DNA from: CADEFX01 sp050260355
GTDB taxonomy: Bacteria > Pseudomonadota > Alphaproteobacteria > Rhizobiales > Hyphomicrobiaceae
Reading direction: 5' to 3'
Length of the DNA stretch: 40,739 nucleotides
Assembly (NCBI GenBank): GCA_050260355.1
Contig: JBLNBZ010000032.1
Coordinates: forward strand, 1 to 40,739
Part shown: in pieces, positions 30,903 to 37,384 of the stretch
Layout: every line of letters starts with the position of its first letter
Position numbering within the stretch: the first letter of the stretch is position 1
Position numbers and translations under genes: made by a program
The notes under the pieces: generated by a model
Seen by the model: the letters and a program-made list of their open reading frames with translations, nothing else
The model's database searches: none
Told to the model about the DNA's origin: nothing

Positions 30903-31583
30903 ATGGACCCGGAGCAATCGATCCGAACGCTCACCAAGTGCATCGATGCGCTCGACGAGAGCAGCCAGGGCTTCGCCAAAAGCCTGCTCAAGCAGCATGA
31001 TCGCGACGGCAGCCTCAGTCACAAGCAGTGGTATTGGGTCGGCGAGCTCGTGAAACGAGCCGCCGCCGCAGCCGCGCCGCGTCCGAAGGTCGGCAAGCTC
31101 GACAAGATCGTCGCGCTATTCGAGCGCGCGCGGCGCCACCTGAAGCACCCGTTCGTCGTGCTCATGATCGGCGACGACAACGACGTGGAGGAGCCGATCA
31201 GCGTGCGCCTCTCGCTCGCCGGCGCCAAGTCCAGGGAGCCGGGCTCGATCAATGTCGCCGAGGACGGGCGCTGGGGCGAGCGCATGTACTTCGGGCGCAT
31301 CAAGACGGACGGCACCTTCGCCGCCGCCGGCGCGCCGCCCGAGGGCCTGCTCGATCTGCTGGCCGACTTCGCCAAGCGGCCCGCCGAGGTCGCCTCCGAG
31401 CACGGCAAGCTGCGCGGGCACTGCGTCTTCTGCAGCCGCAAGCTCAACGACGATCGCTCGCTGGCCGTCGGCTATGGGCGCGACTGCGCAAGCCATTGGG
31501 GGCTGCCGTGGGGCGCCCGAGAGCCCGCGCCGTCAGCACGAAGCGACGCATCGCGTCGTCGCAAGCCGAGCCGAGGCAGGTGA
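30903..31583 (+). CDS. DUF6011-like phage protein
   Basis: 226 residues from ATG 30903, with TGGAG upstream. The N-terminal half is helical (RTLTKCIDALDESSQGFAKS, SHKQWYWVGELVKRA). The middle is strand-rich, and the C-terminus GHCVFCSRKLNDDRSLAVGY followed by GRDCASHWGLPWG is the zinc-binding knuckle of DUF6011, frequent in phages. Probably nucleic-acid-related, not proven. The stop overlaps the next ATG. Confidence 0.85.
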   Translation: MDPEQSIRTLTKCIDALDESSQGFAKSLLKQHDRDGSLSHKQWYWVGELVKRAAAAAAPRPKVGKLDKIVALFERARRHLKHPFVVLMIGDDNDVEEPISVRLSLAGAKSREPGSINVAEDGRWGERMYFGRIKTDGTFAAAGAPPEGLLDLLADFAKRPAEVASEHGKLRGHCVFCSRKLNDDRSLAVGYGRDCASHWGLPWGAREPAPSARSDASRRRKPSRGR

Positions 31584-31717
31584 TGTCGACGTCCGTCGAC
31601 GGCGACGCCACAAACGCGCCGTGTCACGAGCACGACTGCGGCAAGTGCGTGTTTCTCGGCACGCGCGCGCCGAATTGCCGAGCTCGAGGTCTAGGTTCAC
31701 TTGACCTCGAGTCGTAA
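31583..31717 (+). CDS. 44-residue Cys-rich peptide
   Basis: ATG 31583 overlaps the previous stop (TGATG). CHEHDCGKCVFLG with a later Cys could hold one zinc ion and resembles small phage peptides with C-x-x-C-x-F-L-G. Its 3' end contains operator site 8, so part of the frame may be constrained by DNA binding. Short, so tentative. Confidence 0.55.
   Translation: MSTSVDGDATNAPCHEHDCGKCVFLGTRAPNCRARGLGSLDLES
31689..31705. promoter_or_regulatory. Palindromic operator, site 8
   Basis: GTCTA-N7-TTGAC inside a longer palindrome, CTCGAGGTC at 31683-31691 with GACCTCGAG at 31703-31711. It lies 26 bases before ATG 31731 and inside the 3' end of the 31583 frame. Confidence 0.6.
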
Positions 31718-31730
31718 AAAGGAGAGACTG

Positions 31731-31856
31731 ATGGCGGAGCACAGGAAGCCGTGGTGCGCGTACTGCGCGCGCCACCAACCCAAGAGGGCGCATGTCAGAC
31801 CTTCGCGGGCGCAAGCCCATCATTCCTGTGACGTCGAGCTGGTTTGCCAAGCTTGA
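31731..31856 (+). CDS. 41-residue zinc-finger-like peptide
   Basis: ATG 31731 with AAAGGAGAG just upstream, one of the best ribosome sites in the region. WCAYCARH and later CDVELVC give two Cys pairs. It overlaps the DUF488-like gene (start 31792) in another frame by 65 bases. It may be a leader that couples translation, or a real small zinc protein. Confidence 0.6.
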   Translation: MAEHRKPWCAYCARHQPKRAHVRPSRAQAHHSCDVELVCQA

Positions 31857-32352
31857 CGAGACGAAGTTTTGCCGCATCGGCATATCGCGCGGAACGCCGC
31901 GTGGCCAGCCCGGCGGCTACCGCATGTACCGCAATCTGGCGCCGGGTCCATGGTTCCTGTCGTGCAAGACGCCGCGCGAGTACATGATCCGCTATCAGGA
32001 CGAAATTCTCGGCATCCTGAAACCGGAGCGCGTACTTGAAGACCTGCAGCGGCTGGCCGGCGATCGCATCCCGGCCCTGCTCTGCTTCGAGCCGCCGACG
32101 CCGGGACCGAAGTGGTGCCATCGCGGGCTGGTCTCGGCCTGGCTGATGGACCAGCTCGGGATCGAAGTGTTCGAGGTCGGCCAGGAGCGGGAGGGCGCAG
32201 GTTGGGAGCATCCCAAGCTGCACCCGGACCTGCGCAAGTTGAGCCCCGAGCGTGAGGCCATCCTGTTCGCCGCCGGCGAGCAGAAGAAGAAAGCAAAGAG
32301 TAAGAAAAAGTCGACAACTCGCAAGACAAGCGCGCAAGGAATACTGCTCTGA
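31792..32352 (+). CDS. DUF488-like protein, copy 1
   Basis: 186 residues from ATG 31792, with GAGGG upstream. TSSWFAKL, RIGISRGTPRG, PALLCFEPP and KWCHRGLVSAWL follow the DUF488 pattern, with the invariant Cys-His-Arg. A Lys-rich tail (about 163-178) is absent from the copy on the minus strand at 36429. The family is of unknown biochemical function. The parallel copy and shared motifs show a phage-internal duplication. Confidence 0.85.
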   Translation: MSDLRGRKPIIPVTSSWFAKLDETKFCRIGISRGTPRGQPGGYRMYRNLAPGPWFLSCKTPREYMIRYQDEILGILKPERVLEDLQRLAGDRIPALLCFEPPTPGPKWCHRGLVSAWLMDQLGIEVFEVGQEREGAGWEHPKLHPDLRKLSPEREAILFAAGEQKKKAKSKKKSTTRKTSAQGILL

Positions 32353-32377
32353 CGCCTGCTGATTTGCCTTTTACTTA

Positions 32378-32406
32378 TGCACTGCTAGACTTTATCTGGC
32401 AGTGCA
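32378..32406. promoter_or_regulatory. 8-bp inverted repeat, different operator
   Basis: TGCACTGC (32378-32385) and GCAGTGCA (32399-32406) around 13 bases that include a TAGAC half-site. It lies 23 bases before ATG 32429. A second type of regulator site or an RNA hairpin. Confidence 0.5.
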
Positions 32407-32428
32407 CAAGTACAAGGGAGCATGTGTC

Positions 32429-32866
32429 ATGTCGAAGTGGGACCAGTTCTTCATCGAGTCACGTCAGCTCGACGCTCTTCGCGATATCTACGCCGCCCAT
32501 CCCGCGCGCGGCAAGAAGGTAAAGGTCGCCAAGCGACGCCAGCCCAAGCCACCGGCCGACAGCAAAGCCGGAGGCAACCTCGGCCCAGCGCGGGCGCGCC
32601 TGCGCCCACACTGCCCCGTCGACAGCAACGTCGCCAGCGGCTACCGCATCGACGCCGCGCGCTTTGCTTTGAAGCACCCGGACCGTCCGCTCGCCGGCAA
32701 CGGCCGCTGGCGCATCACCGTCGTCAGCTGGAACCGCGATCTGCGCACGTGGATGACGCTGCCGCAGAAGCCGTTCCGCGGCGAGCTTGCCGACGCCATC
32801 CTCGCAGCGAAGCGCGCAGCAGCCGAGCGCGGCGGCCGCGGCGGCGTACTGCGCATTCTCGCCTGA
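32429..32866 (+). CDS. Small basic protein of unknown function
   Basis: 145 residues from ATG 32429, with AAGGGAG upstream. MSKWDQFFIESRQLDALRDI, then a Lys/Arg/Pro-rich stretch (about 30-65), then RWRITVVSWNRDLRTWMTLP. Probably nucleic-acid-binding by charge; no family recognised. Its leader holds the inverted repeat at 32378-32406. Confidence 0.75.
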   Translation: MSKWDQFFIESRQLDALRDIYAAHPARGKKVKVAKRRQPKPPADSKAGGNLGPARARLRPHCPVDSNVASGYRIDAARFALKHPDRPLAGNGRWRITVVSWNRDLRTWMTLPQKPFRGELADAILAAKRAAAERGGRGGVLRILA

Positions 32867-33083
32867 GAGCCAGGTCCACGCAGCGCGCAACCACGCGCGT
32901 CTTTCACCATTGCGCCCGATGCGACCGTGCGGCTGTTATCGGGTGCGCCACAACGCAGCGGGGCAGGACCAGCGCCCTGCATTCGTAGATCATCCACAGC
33001 GTGACACGCACGCGCTTGAAGTCCACGATTTGTTGACTGATAATCAGTGCGACGGAACGGGAGAGAGCACAGGAGCTGAAAGC
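32867..33083. other. Intergenic gap
   Basis: About 217 bases without a convincing gene. It contains operator site 9 and small hairpins (GCAGG/CCTGC near 32965-32982). Nothing else is recognised. Confidence 0.5.
33021..33037. promoter_or_regulatory. Palindromic operator, site 9
   Basis: GTCCA-N7-TTGAC upstream of ATG 33084. The TTGACT arm could double as a -35 element. Confidence 0.55.
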
Positions 33084-33413
33084 ATGTCCAACACTCCAAC
33101 CGCCACGAGCGCGCGGCGCCCCATGCATACGGTCGACAAAGTGGTGATCGACGTCGCCAAGATCGACGCGTCGATCCAACACGTCGTGATGCCGCAGGAA
33201 GCGCGCTTCATCAGCGTCCAGGAGCAAAGCGGCCAGATCGTCCTTTGGTATCACGGCGATCCCAGCGCGCCGGCATCGACGCGGCACGTTGAGCTCGTCG
33301 TTGCTGGCCAGCCGGCACCTTCGCTCGAGCAGGCGACCTATCTCGGCGCCGTGCAATTGGACGAGCGCGTTGTACACCTATTCGAGCTGATCGACGACAG
33401 GAGGAGCAAATGA
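33084..33413 (+). CDS. Small phage protein, DUF7352-like pattern
   Basis: 109 residues from ATG 33084, with AGGAG eight bases upstream. HVVMPQEARFISVQEQSGQI, then VLWYHGD and YLGAVQL with VVHLFEL matches a small strand-rich protein widespread in phages (MP-x-A then IVLW then VxHLFE). Function unknown. Confidence 0.75.
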   Translation: MSNTPTATSARRPMHTVDKVVIDVAKIDASIQHVVMPQEARFISVQEQSGQIVLWYHGDPSAPASTRHVELVVAGQPAPSLEQATYLGAVQLDERVVHLFELIDDRRSK

Positions 33414-33483
33414 TCCTCTCTCAAGTGAGACAGGAAGATCGCATAAGCGCCCAGGGCCCAGCACAGAAGGCAAGAGAACCATC

Positions 33484-33585
33484 GTGCAGCTGAGCAATAG
33501 CGAAAAGATCGTCGTCGCGGCCCCCGTGCTCGAAATTGATCAGATGCTCGCCGAGCACGGAAGCGTGCAACGGAGGCCGATATGA
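33484..33585 (+). CDS. 33-residue ORF coupled to the next gene (tentative)
   Basis: GTG 33484 to TGA overlapping ATG 33582 in an ATGA. AGAGAA is the only ribosome-site-like sequence. The peptide (SNSEKIVVAAPVLEIDQMLA) has protein-like composition. It may be a coupling leader. Confidence 0.35.
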   Translation: MQLSNSEKIVVAAPVLEIDQMLAEHGSVQRRPI

Positions 33586-33848
33586 ACAATGTCGTCGTCG
33601 TCCATTTCGATGAGCAGGGCGAGTCCACGTTTCTGGTCTGCGGCGAGAATGTGCGCTTGCTCATCGTCGACGAGCGCGCACCGCATGACCGCATCTATGA
33701 GTGGCTGAGCCGCGACAACCCGGCCGAGCTCGAGGCAATCCTCGGCAATGATCCCATCGGCAGCAGCGCCGACAGCCGCCACCAGGCAATCGCTGCGCGC
33801 ATCGAGGCCGAATGCGCCGGCAAGCCGCATCTCAAATCAGTCGAATGA
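33582..33848 (+). CDS. Small protein of unknown function
   Basis: 88 residues from ATG 33582, with CGGAGG upstream. It starts with strands (NNVVVVHFDEQGESTFLVCG, VRLLIVDERA) and ends in a helical acidic tail. No family recognised. Confidence 0.75.
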   Translation: MNNVVVVHFDEQGESTFLVCGENVRLLIVDERAPHDRIYEWLSRDNPAELEAILGNDPIGSSADSRHQAIAARIEAECAGKPHLKSVE

Positions 33849-33864
33849 GGAAGAGGTGCAGGTC

Positions 33865-34200
33865 ATGAACAACCGCAACAAGTGCATCGCGAGAGCAAAT
33901 CAGACGGCGAACGAATTGTCCGACGGCGCCGTCGAGCCCATGCTCACGATCAGTACCGCCCATCTCACGCCGGCGACGGCGCGTGCGCTCGAGCACCGGC
34001 GCGGCGAGATCGCGCTGACCATCTTCGACAAGGGCGACTACGGCTGGCTGATCCATATCGATACGAGCGAGCCCATCGCAACGTCGGTGCCTGCCGATCT
34101 TGCGGCGCTGCTGGGCTACGCCCGCGGTCTGGGCTGCGTCTGGCTCTGCCTCGATCGCGACGCCGCCACGCACCCCGAGATCGCCACCTTCGATTGGTGA
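33865..34200 (+). CDS. Small protein, DUF5983-like
   Basis: 111 residues from ATG 33865. ISTAHLTPATARALE, DYGWLIHID, PADLAALLGYARGLGCVWLC, LDRDA and a final FDW follow the short DUF5983-type pattern found in phages and mobile elements. Function unknown. Confidence 0.75.
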   Translation: MNNRNKCIARANQTANELSDGAVEPMLTISTAHLTPATARALEHRRGEIALTIFDKGDYGWLIHIDTSEPIATSVPADLAALLGYARGLGCVWLCLDRDAATHPEIATFDW

Positions 34201-34238
34201 GCCCGGCAGCAGATGGATTGGATATCCCGAGGAAGCCA

Positions 34239-34721
34239 ATGAAAACGATTGATGCAACCGCGCCGATCCGCGATCCGGCCTGGGTCGACGATGCGCAGGG
34301 CTACAGCTATCGCTACAGCAAAGGGCACACCTACGCCAAAGGCTGGGGCCTGTTCACATCCGACAAGCGCGGTCTGGAGATCCAGCGCATCGATGGCCCC
34401 AACGCCACCTTCAGCGACGACGCTGCCGCCGCCCTGCACGTCGTCACCATGGCCGCGATCGACCCGGGCCCGGAGGGCCGCGCCTGCCGGCGCGCGCTGC
34501 GCCTGCTGATGGAACGCGGCACGGAAGGCGAAGCCGCCGGCCAGGGCCCGGCCGTCATGATGGCCGACACCGCTCGGCAACCACTCGAAAAATCCGAGTC
34601 GTTCGCCGAAGGGGGCGCCAGAGCAGTGAGGAGAGCCGCCGCTGCGAGCACAGCGGTGTTTGGAGCAAAAGGAGGAGCACATGAAGCTGCAAGCCCACGA
34701 AATCTACGACGTGGACGATGA
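34239..34721 (+). CDS. Protein of unknown function
   Basis: 160 residues from ATG 34239, with GAGGAAG upstream. The first 90 residues (YSYRYSKGHTYAKGWGLFTS, LEIQRIDGP) look conserved-like; the last 40 are Ala/Arg-rich, low complexity and overlap the next gene by 41 bases, so the original C-terminus may have been shorter. Function unknown. Confidence 0.7.
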   Translation: MKTIDATAPIRDPAWVDDAQGYSYRYSKGHTYAKGWGLFTSDKRGLEIQRIDGPNATFSDDAAAALHVVTMAAIDPGPEGRACRRALRLLMERGTEGEAAGQGPAVMMADTARQPLEKSESFAEGGARAVRRAAAASTAVFGAKGGAHEAASPRNLRRGR

Positions 34722-34950
34722 CACCGGCGCCGTCCGAGACCGCGTCATCGCGCGCGTGCATCCGGCCAGCGACAGCAGCGTGATGGAGGTCCTGCGCGCC
34801 GACCAGGACAGCGAGGACGGACGCAGCCAGTGGATGTGGCTGCGCCTGAGCGACGGCACCTTGATGCTCGGCATCTTCCCGCAGGGCGACACGTATTTCG
34901 CCTGCGAGACGGATGCCCGGTATCCCCACGGCAAGCGGAGGCTGTCATGA
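34681..34950 (+). CDS. Small acidic protein of unknown function
   Basis: 89 residues from ATG 34681, with a strong AAAAGGAGGAG site. MKLQAHEIYDVDDDTGAVRD, then WMWLRLSDGTLMLGIFPQGD suggests a small beta-rich fold. Stop and next start overlap as ATGA. Confidence 0.8.
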   Translation: MKLQAHEIYDVDDDTGAVRDRVIARVHPASDSSVMEVLRADQDSEDGRSQWMWLRLSDGTLMLGIFPQGDTYFACETDARYPHGKRRLS

Positions 34951-35165
34951 GCCGCCACATCTGGATCGAGTATCTGCCCGATCGCACGCCCCTCGTCGAT
35001 CGCCGGCTGAACGAGATCAAGGAGCTGCGCAGCAAAGCGCAGTTCGCCCTCACGGTCGCCGACCACATGGAGCGGCGCCTCGAATGGGACGTGCGCCAGC
35101 GCTGGTTCGATTACGAGGTGGCACTCGCCAAGCGGTTGGCCAGCGGCAAAGACAAGGAGGAGTGA
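34947..35165 (+). CDS. Small helical protein of unknown function
   Basis: 72 residues, coupled through an ATGA. Residues 15-70 form a charged helix (LNEIKELRSKAQFALTVADH, DYEVALAKRLASGKDKEE). The final codons carry the ribosome site of the next gene. Confidence 0.75.
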   Translation: MSRHIWIEYLPDRTPLVDRRLNEIKELRSKAQFALTVADHMERRLEWDVRQRWFDYEVALAKRLASGKDKEE

Positions 35166-35166
35166 A

Positions 35167-35463
35167 ATGGGACGCACCGCGCATGTCCGAAAGAGCCAGC
35201 CTTCGCGCTGGCGGCTCGTTACCAAGAACGGCCGCGTGCCGATCGTCGGCACGCTGGAGACGCTGAGCGGCGTCGCCCTGATCGAGAACCCGCGCTTCAC
35301 CAGCAAAGGCGCGATCGAGTTCGACTGGCAGGGCGAGACCGAGATCGACTGGGACAGCCAGACCTCGGTGCGCCGCGGCAAGGGCCTCGTGTTCGTCTGC
35401 GCCGACGGGCGCCAGTGGACGGTGGACGAGCTCACGCTGATCGCGGAGGGCGGCCATGACTGA
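35167..35463 (+). CDS. Small protein of unknown function
   Basis: 98 residues from ATG 35167, with AAGGAGGAG just upstream. Strand-rich (SRWRLVTKNGRVPIVGTLET, AIEFDWQGETEIDWD). It overlaps the next gene by eight bases. No family recognised. Confidence 0.75.
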   Translation: MGRTAHVRKSQPSRWRLVTKNGRVPIVGTLETLSGVALIENPRFTSKGAIEFDWQGETEIDWDSQTSVRRGKGLVFVCADGRQWTVDELTLIAEGGHD

Positions 35464-35686
35464 GCGTGCGCCGCAGCCGCACGAGCCGTCCTATCCGGCC
35501 TGGGCGGAGCGCATACGCCAGCTGCCGGAGTGGCGCGCCTATCTCGAGGCGCGCCAGAAGCTCGAGGAGGTCGGCCGCGACTACCGCATCGGCAACGCCA
35601 CCTGGGCGAAGGTCGAGCTGGCGGAAGCCAACAAGCAGAAGGCGTGGGCCGCCTATGCGACCGCCGCCGGCCTCGACCCAACGTGA
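35456..35686 (+). CDS. Small helical protein of unknown function
   Basis: 76 residues, overlapping the preceding gene. Helical throughout (WRAYLEARQKLEEVGRDYRI, VELAEANKQKAWAAYATAAG). Possibly a small scaffold-like or regulatory protein; no motif. Confidence 0.75.
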   Translation: MTERAPQPHEPSYPAWAERIRQLPEWRAYLEARQKLEEVGRDYRIGNATWAKVELAEANKQKAWAAYATAAGLDPT

Positions 35687-35698
35687 GAGAGAAAGCCC

Positions 35699-35908
35699 AT
35701 GAGCACCGTCAAAGAACGCTATGGCATAGCCTGCCCGCGCTGCGGCAAGGACGATCAGATCGAGGTCAGGGCTTTTGTCTGAATCGACCTGCTGCCCGCG
35801 GGGCATGACAAGACCGAGTGCGATCCGGATTGGACCAGCGAGTCGCCCTGCCTGTGCAATAGCTGCGGCTATCAATCAACGGCCGGCGATTTCCATGTCG
35901 ACGCTTGA
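35699..35908 (+). pseudogene. Zinc-knuckle small protein with in-frame TGA at codon 28
   Basis: ATG 35699 starts CPRCG (Cys12, Cys15). The frame meets TGA at 35780-35782 and then continues open for 41 codons with CLCNSCG and a matching end at 35906-35908. The two Cys pairs needed for one zinc site lie on opposite sides of the TGA, which stands where a Trp (TGG) would fit (FV-stop-IDLLP). It is either a recent nonsense mutation, a sequencing error or readthrough. No selenocysteine element was recognised. Confidence 0.6.
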
Positions 35909-35956
35909 TCAGCTGTCCTGACGGCGGCGAGCGTTGAAGAACAGCGGAGCTTTGCA

Positions 35957-36151
35957 ATGCCCGACATTCCTGCCGAGCAATGGCTCGTGGAGCTCTTTCA
36001 AAGCGAGTGGTGCGCCGAGTGTGGACGAGATCATCGCCATCACACGGCGGTTTCCTTCATGGGCAATTGGTTCGCCTTCTGCGACAAAGACCCCGTGCTT
36101 GACGAGCACGACAACCTGATCGTGAATCCCGAAGGCTACGAACCAGCGTGA
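35957..36151 (+). CDS. 64-residue zinc-binding-like protein
   Basis: ATG 35957 with GGAG upstream. WCAECGRDHRHH and a later FCDKD suggest a Cys/His zinc site. Acidic C-terminus. Last plus-strand gene before two minus-strand genes. Function unknown. Confidence 0.75.
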   Translation: MPDIPAEQWLVELFQSEWCAECGRDHRHHTAVSFMGNWFAFCDKDPVLDEHDNLIVNPEGYEPA

Positions 36152-36157
36152 CGCCGC

Positions 36158-36424
36158 TCAGCTGTCCTGGCGGTGACCGCGCTCGATGATGAGCCCGCTG
36201 CGCCGGCGCTCGGCTTCCAGCCGCAGCGCCAGCTCACGCTGACGCATCAGCGCGCGGCCAAGCTCGCGCCGCAGCTGCTCGGTCCTCTGCGTGCACAGCA
36301 CCCCATCGAGCTCGATGTGGCGCAGCCGGTCGTTCTCAGCCTGCAGCCGGCTCACACCACGCCCCAGATCGCCAATGTTGAGGAGGGCGAGGAAGACGAG
36401 CAGCGCGGCAAGAACCCAAGCCAT
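36158..36424 (-). CDS. Small single-pass membrane protein with coiled coil
   Basis: 88 residues from ATG 36424, four bases after the preceding stop. Hydrophobic segment 3-17 (WVLAALLVFLALLNI), then a charged coil (VSRLQAENDRLRHIEL, RRELGRALMRQRELALRLEA). This is the layout of an inner-membrane spanin (Rz-like), but no outer spanin or endolysin is adjacent. It is read with the DUF488-like gene. Confidence 0.75.
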   Translation of the reverse strand: MAWVLAALLVFLALLNIGDLGRGVSRLQAENDRLRHIELDGVLCTQRTEQLRRELGRALMRQRELALRLEAERRRSGLIIERGHRQDS

Positions 36425-36428
36425 CGCG

Positions 36429-36902
36429 TCAAGCCGCCGTCGTGGCCATGCCGGAGTCCACGAGCGGCCGCCTGACGATCGGCGGCAGCTTGGGATGTGA
36501 CCAGCCGTAGGCGCGCGGATCGAGGCCGATCTCGGGCACCGCCAGGCCCAAACGCTCATAGAGCCAGGCGGAGACCAGCCCGCGATGGCAGAAGCTGTCG
36601 CTGGCGGCGCTCTCCCAGCACAGCAGCGCAGCATGCCGGCCTTCCGCCAGCATCATAATGTCGCGCAGCACGCGCTCGGGATCGAGGCCAGCCAGAACCT
36701 CCGTGCGATAGAGCCGCACATACTCGGCCGAGGGCACCGAGTTGAACCACGAGCCCGGCTGCAGCGTGCGGTAATGCTTGTAGGGCCGCTTCTGATTGCG
36801 CGGCACGCCGCGCGAGATGCCGATGCGGGCGTAGTCGTCGGGCAGCTCGCTGAACCAGGAGGCCGTGACGATGCGAACCGTCTTCGTGGGCGTTGCGATC
36901 AT
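36429..36902 (-). CDS. DUF488-like protein, copy 2
   Basis: 157 residues from ATG 36902; no ribosome site, and operator site 10 ends 15 bases upstream. TASWFSEL, RIGISRGVPRN, HAALLCWES and SFCHRGLVSAWL match copy 1 at 31792 almost motif for motif. It lies on the opposite strand from its neighbours, so it has its own promoter, probably overlapping the operator (TATAAA lies in the operator centre on the minus strand). Confidence 0.85.
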   Translation of the reverse strand: MIATPTKTVRIVTASWFSELPDDYARIGISRGVPRNQKRPYKHYRTLQPGSWFNSVPSAEYVRLYRTEVLAGLDPERVLRDIMMLAEGRHAALLCWESAASDSFCHRGLVSAWLYERLGLAVPEIGLDPRAYGWSHPKLPPIVRRPLVDSGMATTAA

Positions 36903-36917
36903 GAGAGCGGCGTGAAG

Positions 36918-36934
36918 GTCTAGGTTTTATAGAC
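36918..36934. promoter_or_regulatory. Palindromic operator, site 10
   Basis: GTCTA-N7-TAGAC with AG and CT flanks, a full palindrome. The minus-strand centre reads TATAAA, a -10-like sequence about 25 bases from ATG 36902, which suggests repressor and polymerase compete here. Confidence 0.65.
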
Positions 36935-37064
36935 CTGACCAAAGCCTTGATCGCCACGCCCTGTCAAGCGCACAAGCCTGCGAAACAGCGGGCGCGCGCA
37001 CGATGCCGGCGCAGTGTGACATTGCCGATTGCGCCGGCAACTCGGAATGCGCGACGCATCACAA

Positions 37065-37081
37065 GTCCACACTGACTTGAC
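37065..37081. promoter_or_regulatory. Palindromic operator, site 11
   Basis: GTCCA-N7-TTGAC flanked by AA and TTT, upstream of the leader at 37179-37356 and the gene at 37385. Together with site 10 it frames the divergent intergenic region 36903-37178. Confidence 0.6.
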
Positions 37082-37178
37082 TTTCCTGCGTCGTTAACCG
37101 ACAATCAGTCGTCAACCATCGGATGCTCGAGCAGGCGCCGGTGGCGTGAAAGCAGAGCACGAGCAAAGGAGCACCACC

Positions 37179-37205
37179 ATGTCCCGTCCCAGCATCCGGG
37201 CTTGA
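37179..37205 (+). CDS. Putative 8-residue leader peptide
   Basis: AAAGGAG (37165-37171) is followed by ATG 37179 and eight codons (MSRPSIRA), then TGA. It lies just ahead of three stable hairpins and 180 bases before the next gene, the layout of an attenuation or translational-control leader. It contains Arg codons but no run of one amino acid. Tentative. Confidence 0.45.
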   Translation: MSRPSIRA

Positions 37206-37219
37206 AGTCCCCCTGCGCG

Positions 37220-37356
37220 GTCGGCCGCGTCGTCCCACGCGCGGCCGGCAGCGCTGCGGCGAGGGCAGCTTTTCCTCCCCCTTGCTGCCCTCGCCTCCCC
37301 CTCCCTCGGGCCGGCATCGAGCAGCACGCAAGTCAGCGCTTGCGTGCGCCGGCCCG
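37220..37356 (+). ncRNA. Leader with three very stable hairpins
   Basis: Hairpin A: 37220-37230 with 37237-37249 (2-base bulge). Hairpin B: 37258-37269 with 37284-37295, 12 perfect pairs. Hairpin C: 37307-37315 with 37348-37356 and 37324-37332 with 37339-37347, 18 pairs with an 8-base bulge on one side. No T-run follows, so it is not a plain terminator. It ends 29 bases before the start at 37385. Confidence 0.6.
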
Positions 37357-37384
37357 ACGTTTGTCCAGAGCAAGGAGCAACCCA

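Noticed and set aside
35909..36170. Short direct repeat TCAGCTGTCCTG after two genes, and a minus-strand frame (35909-36109) ending in RQDS like its neighbour
   Set aside because: Only 12 bases match, the minus frame opposes a better zinc-binding gene, and chance or a small recombination scar is enough.
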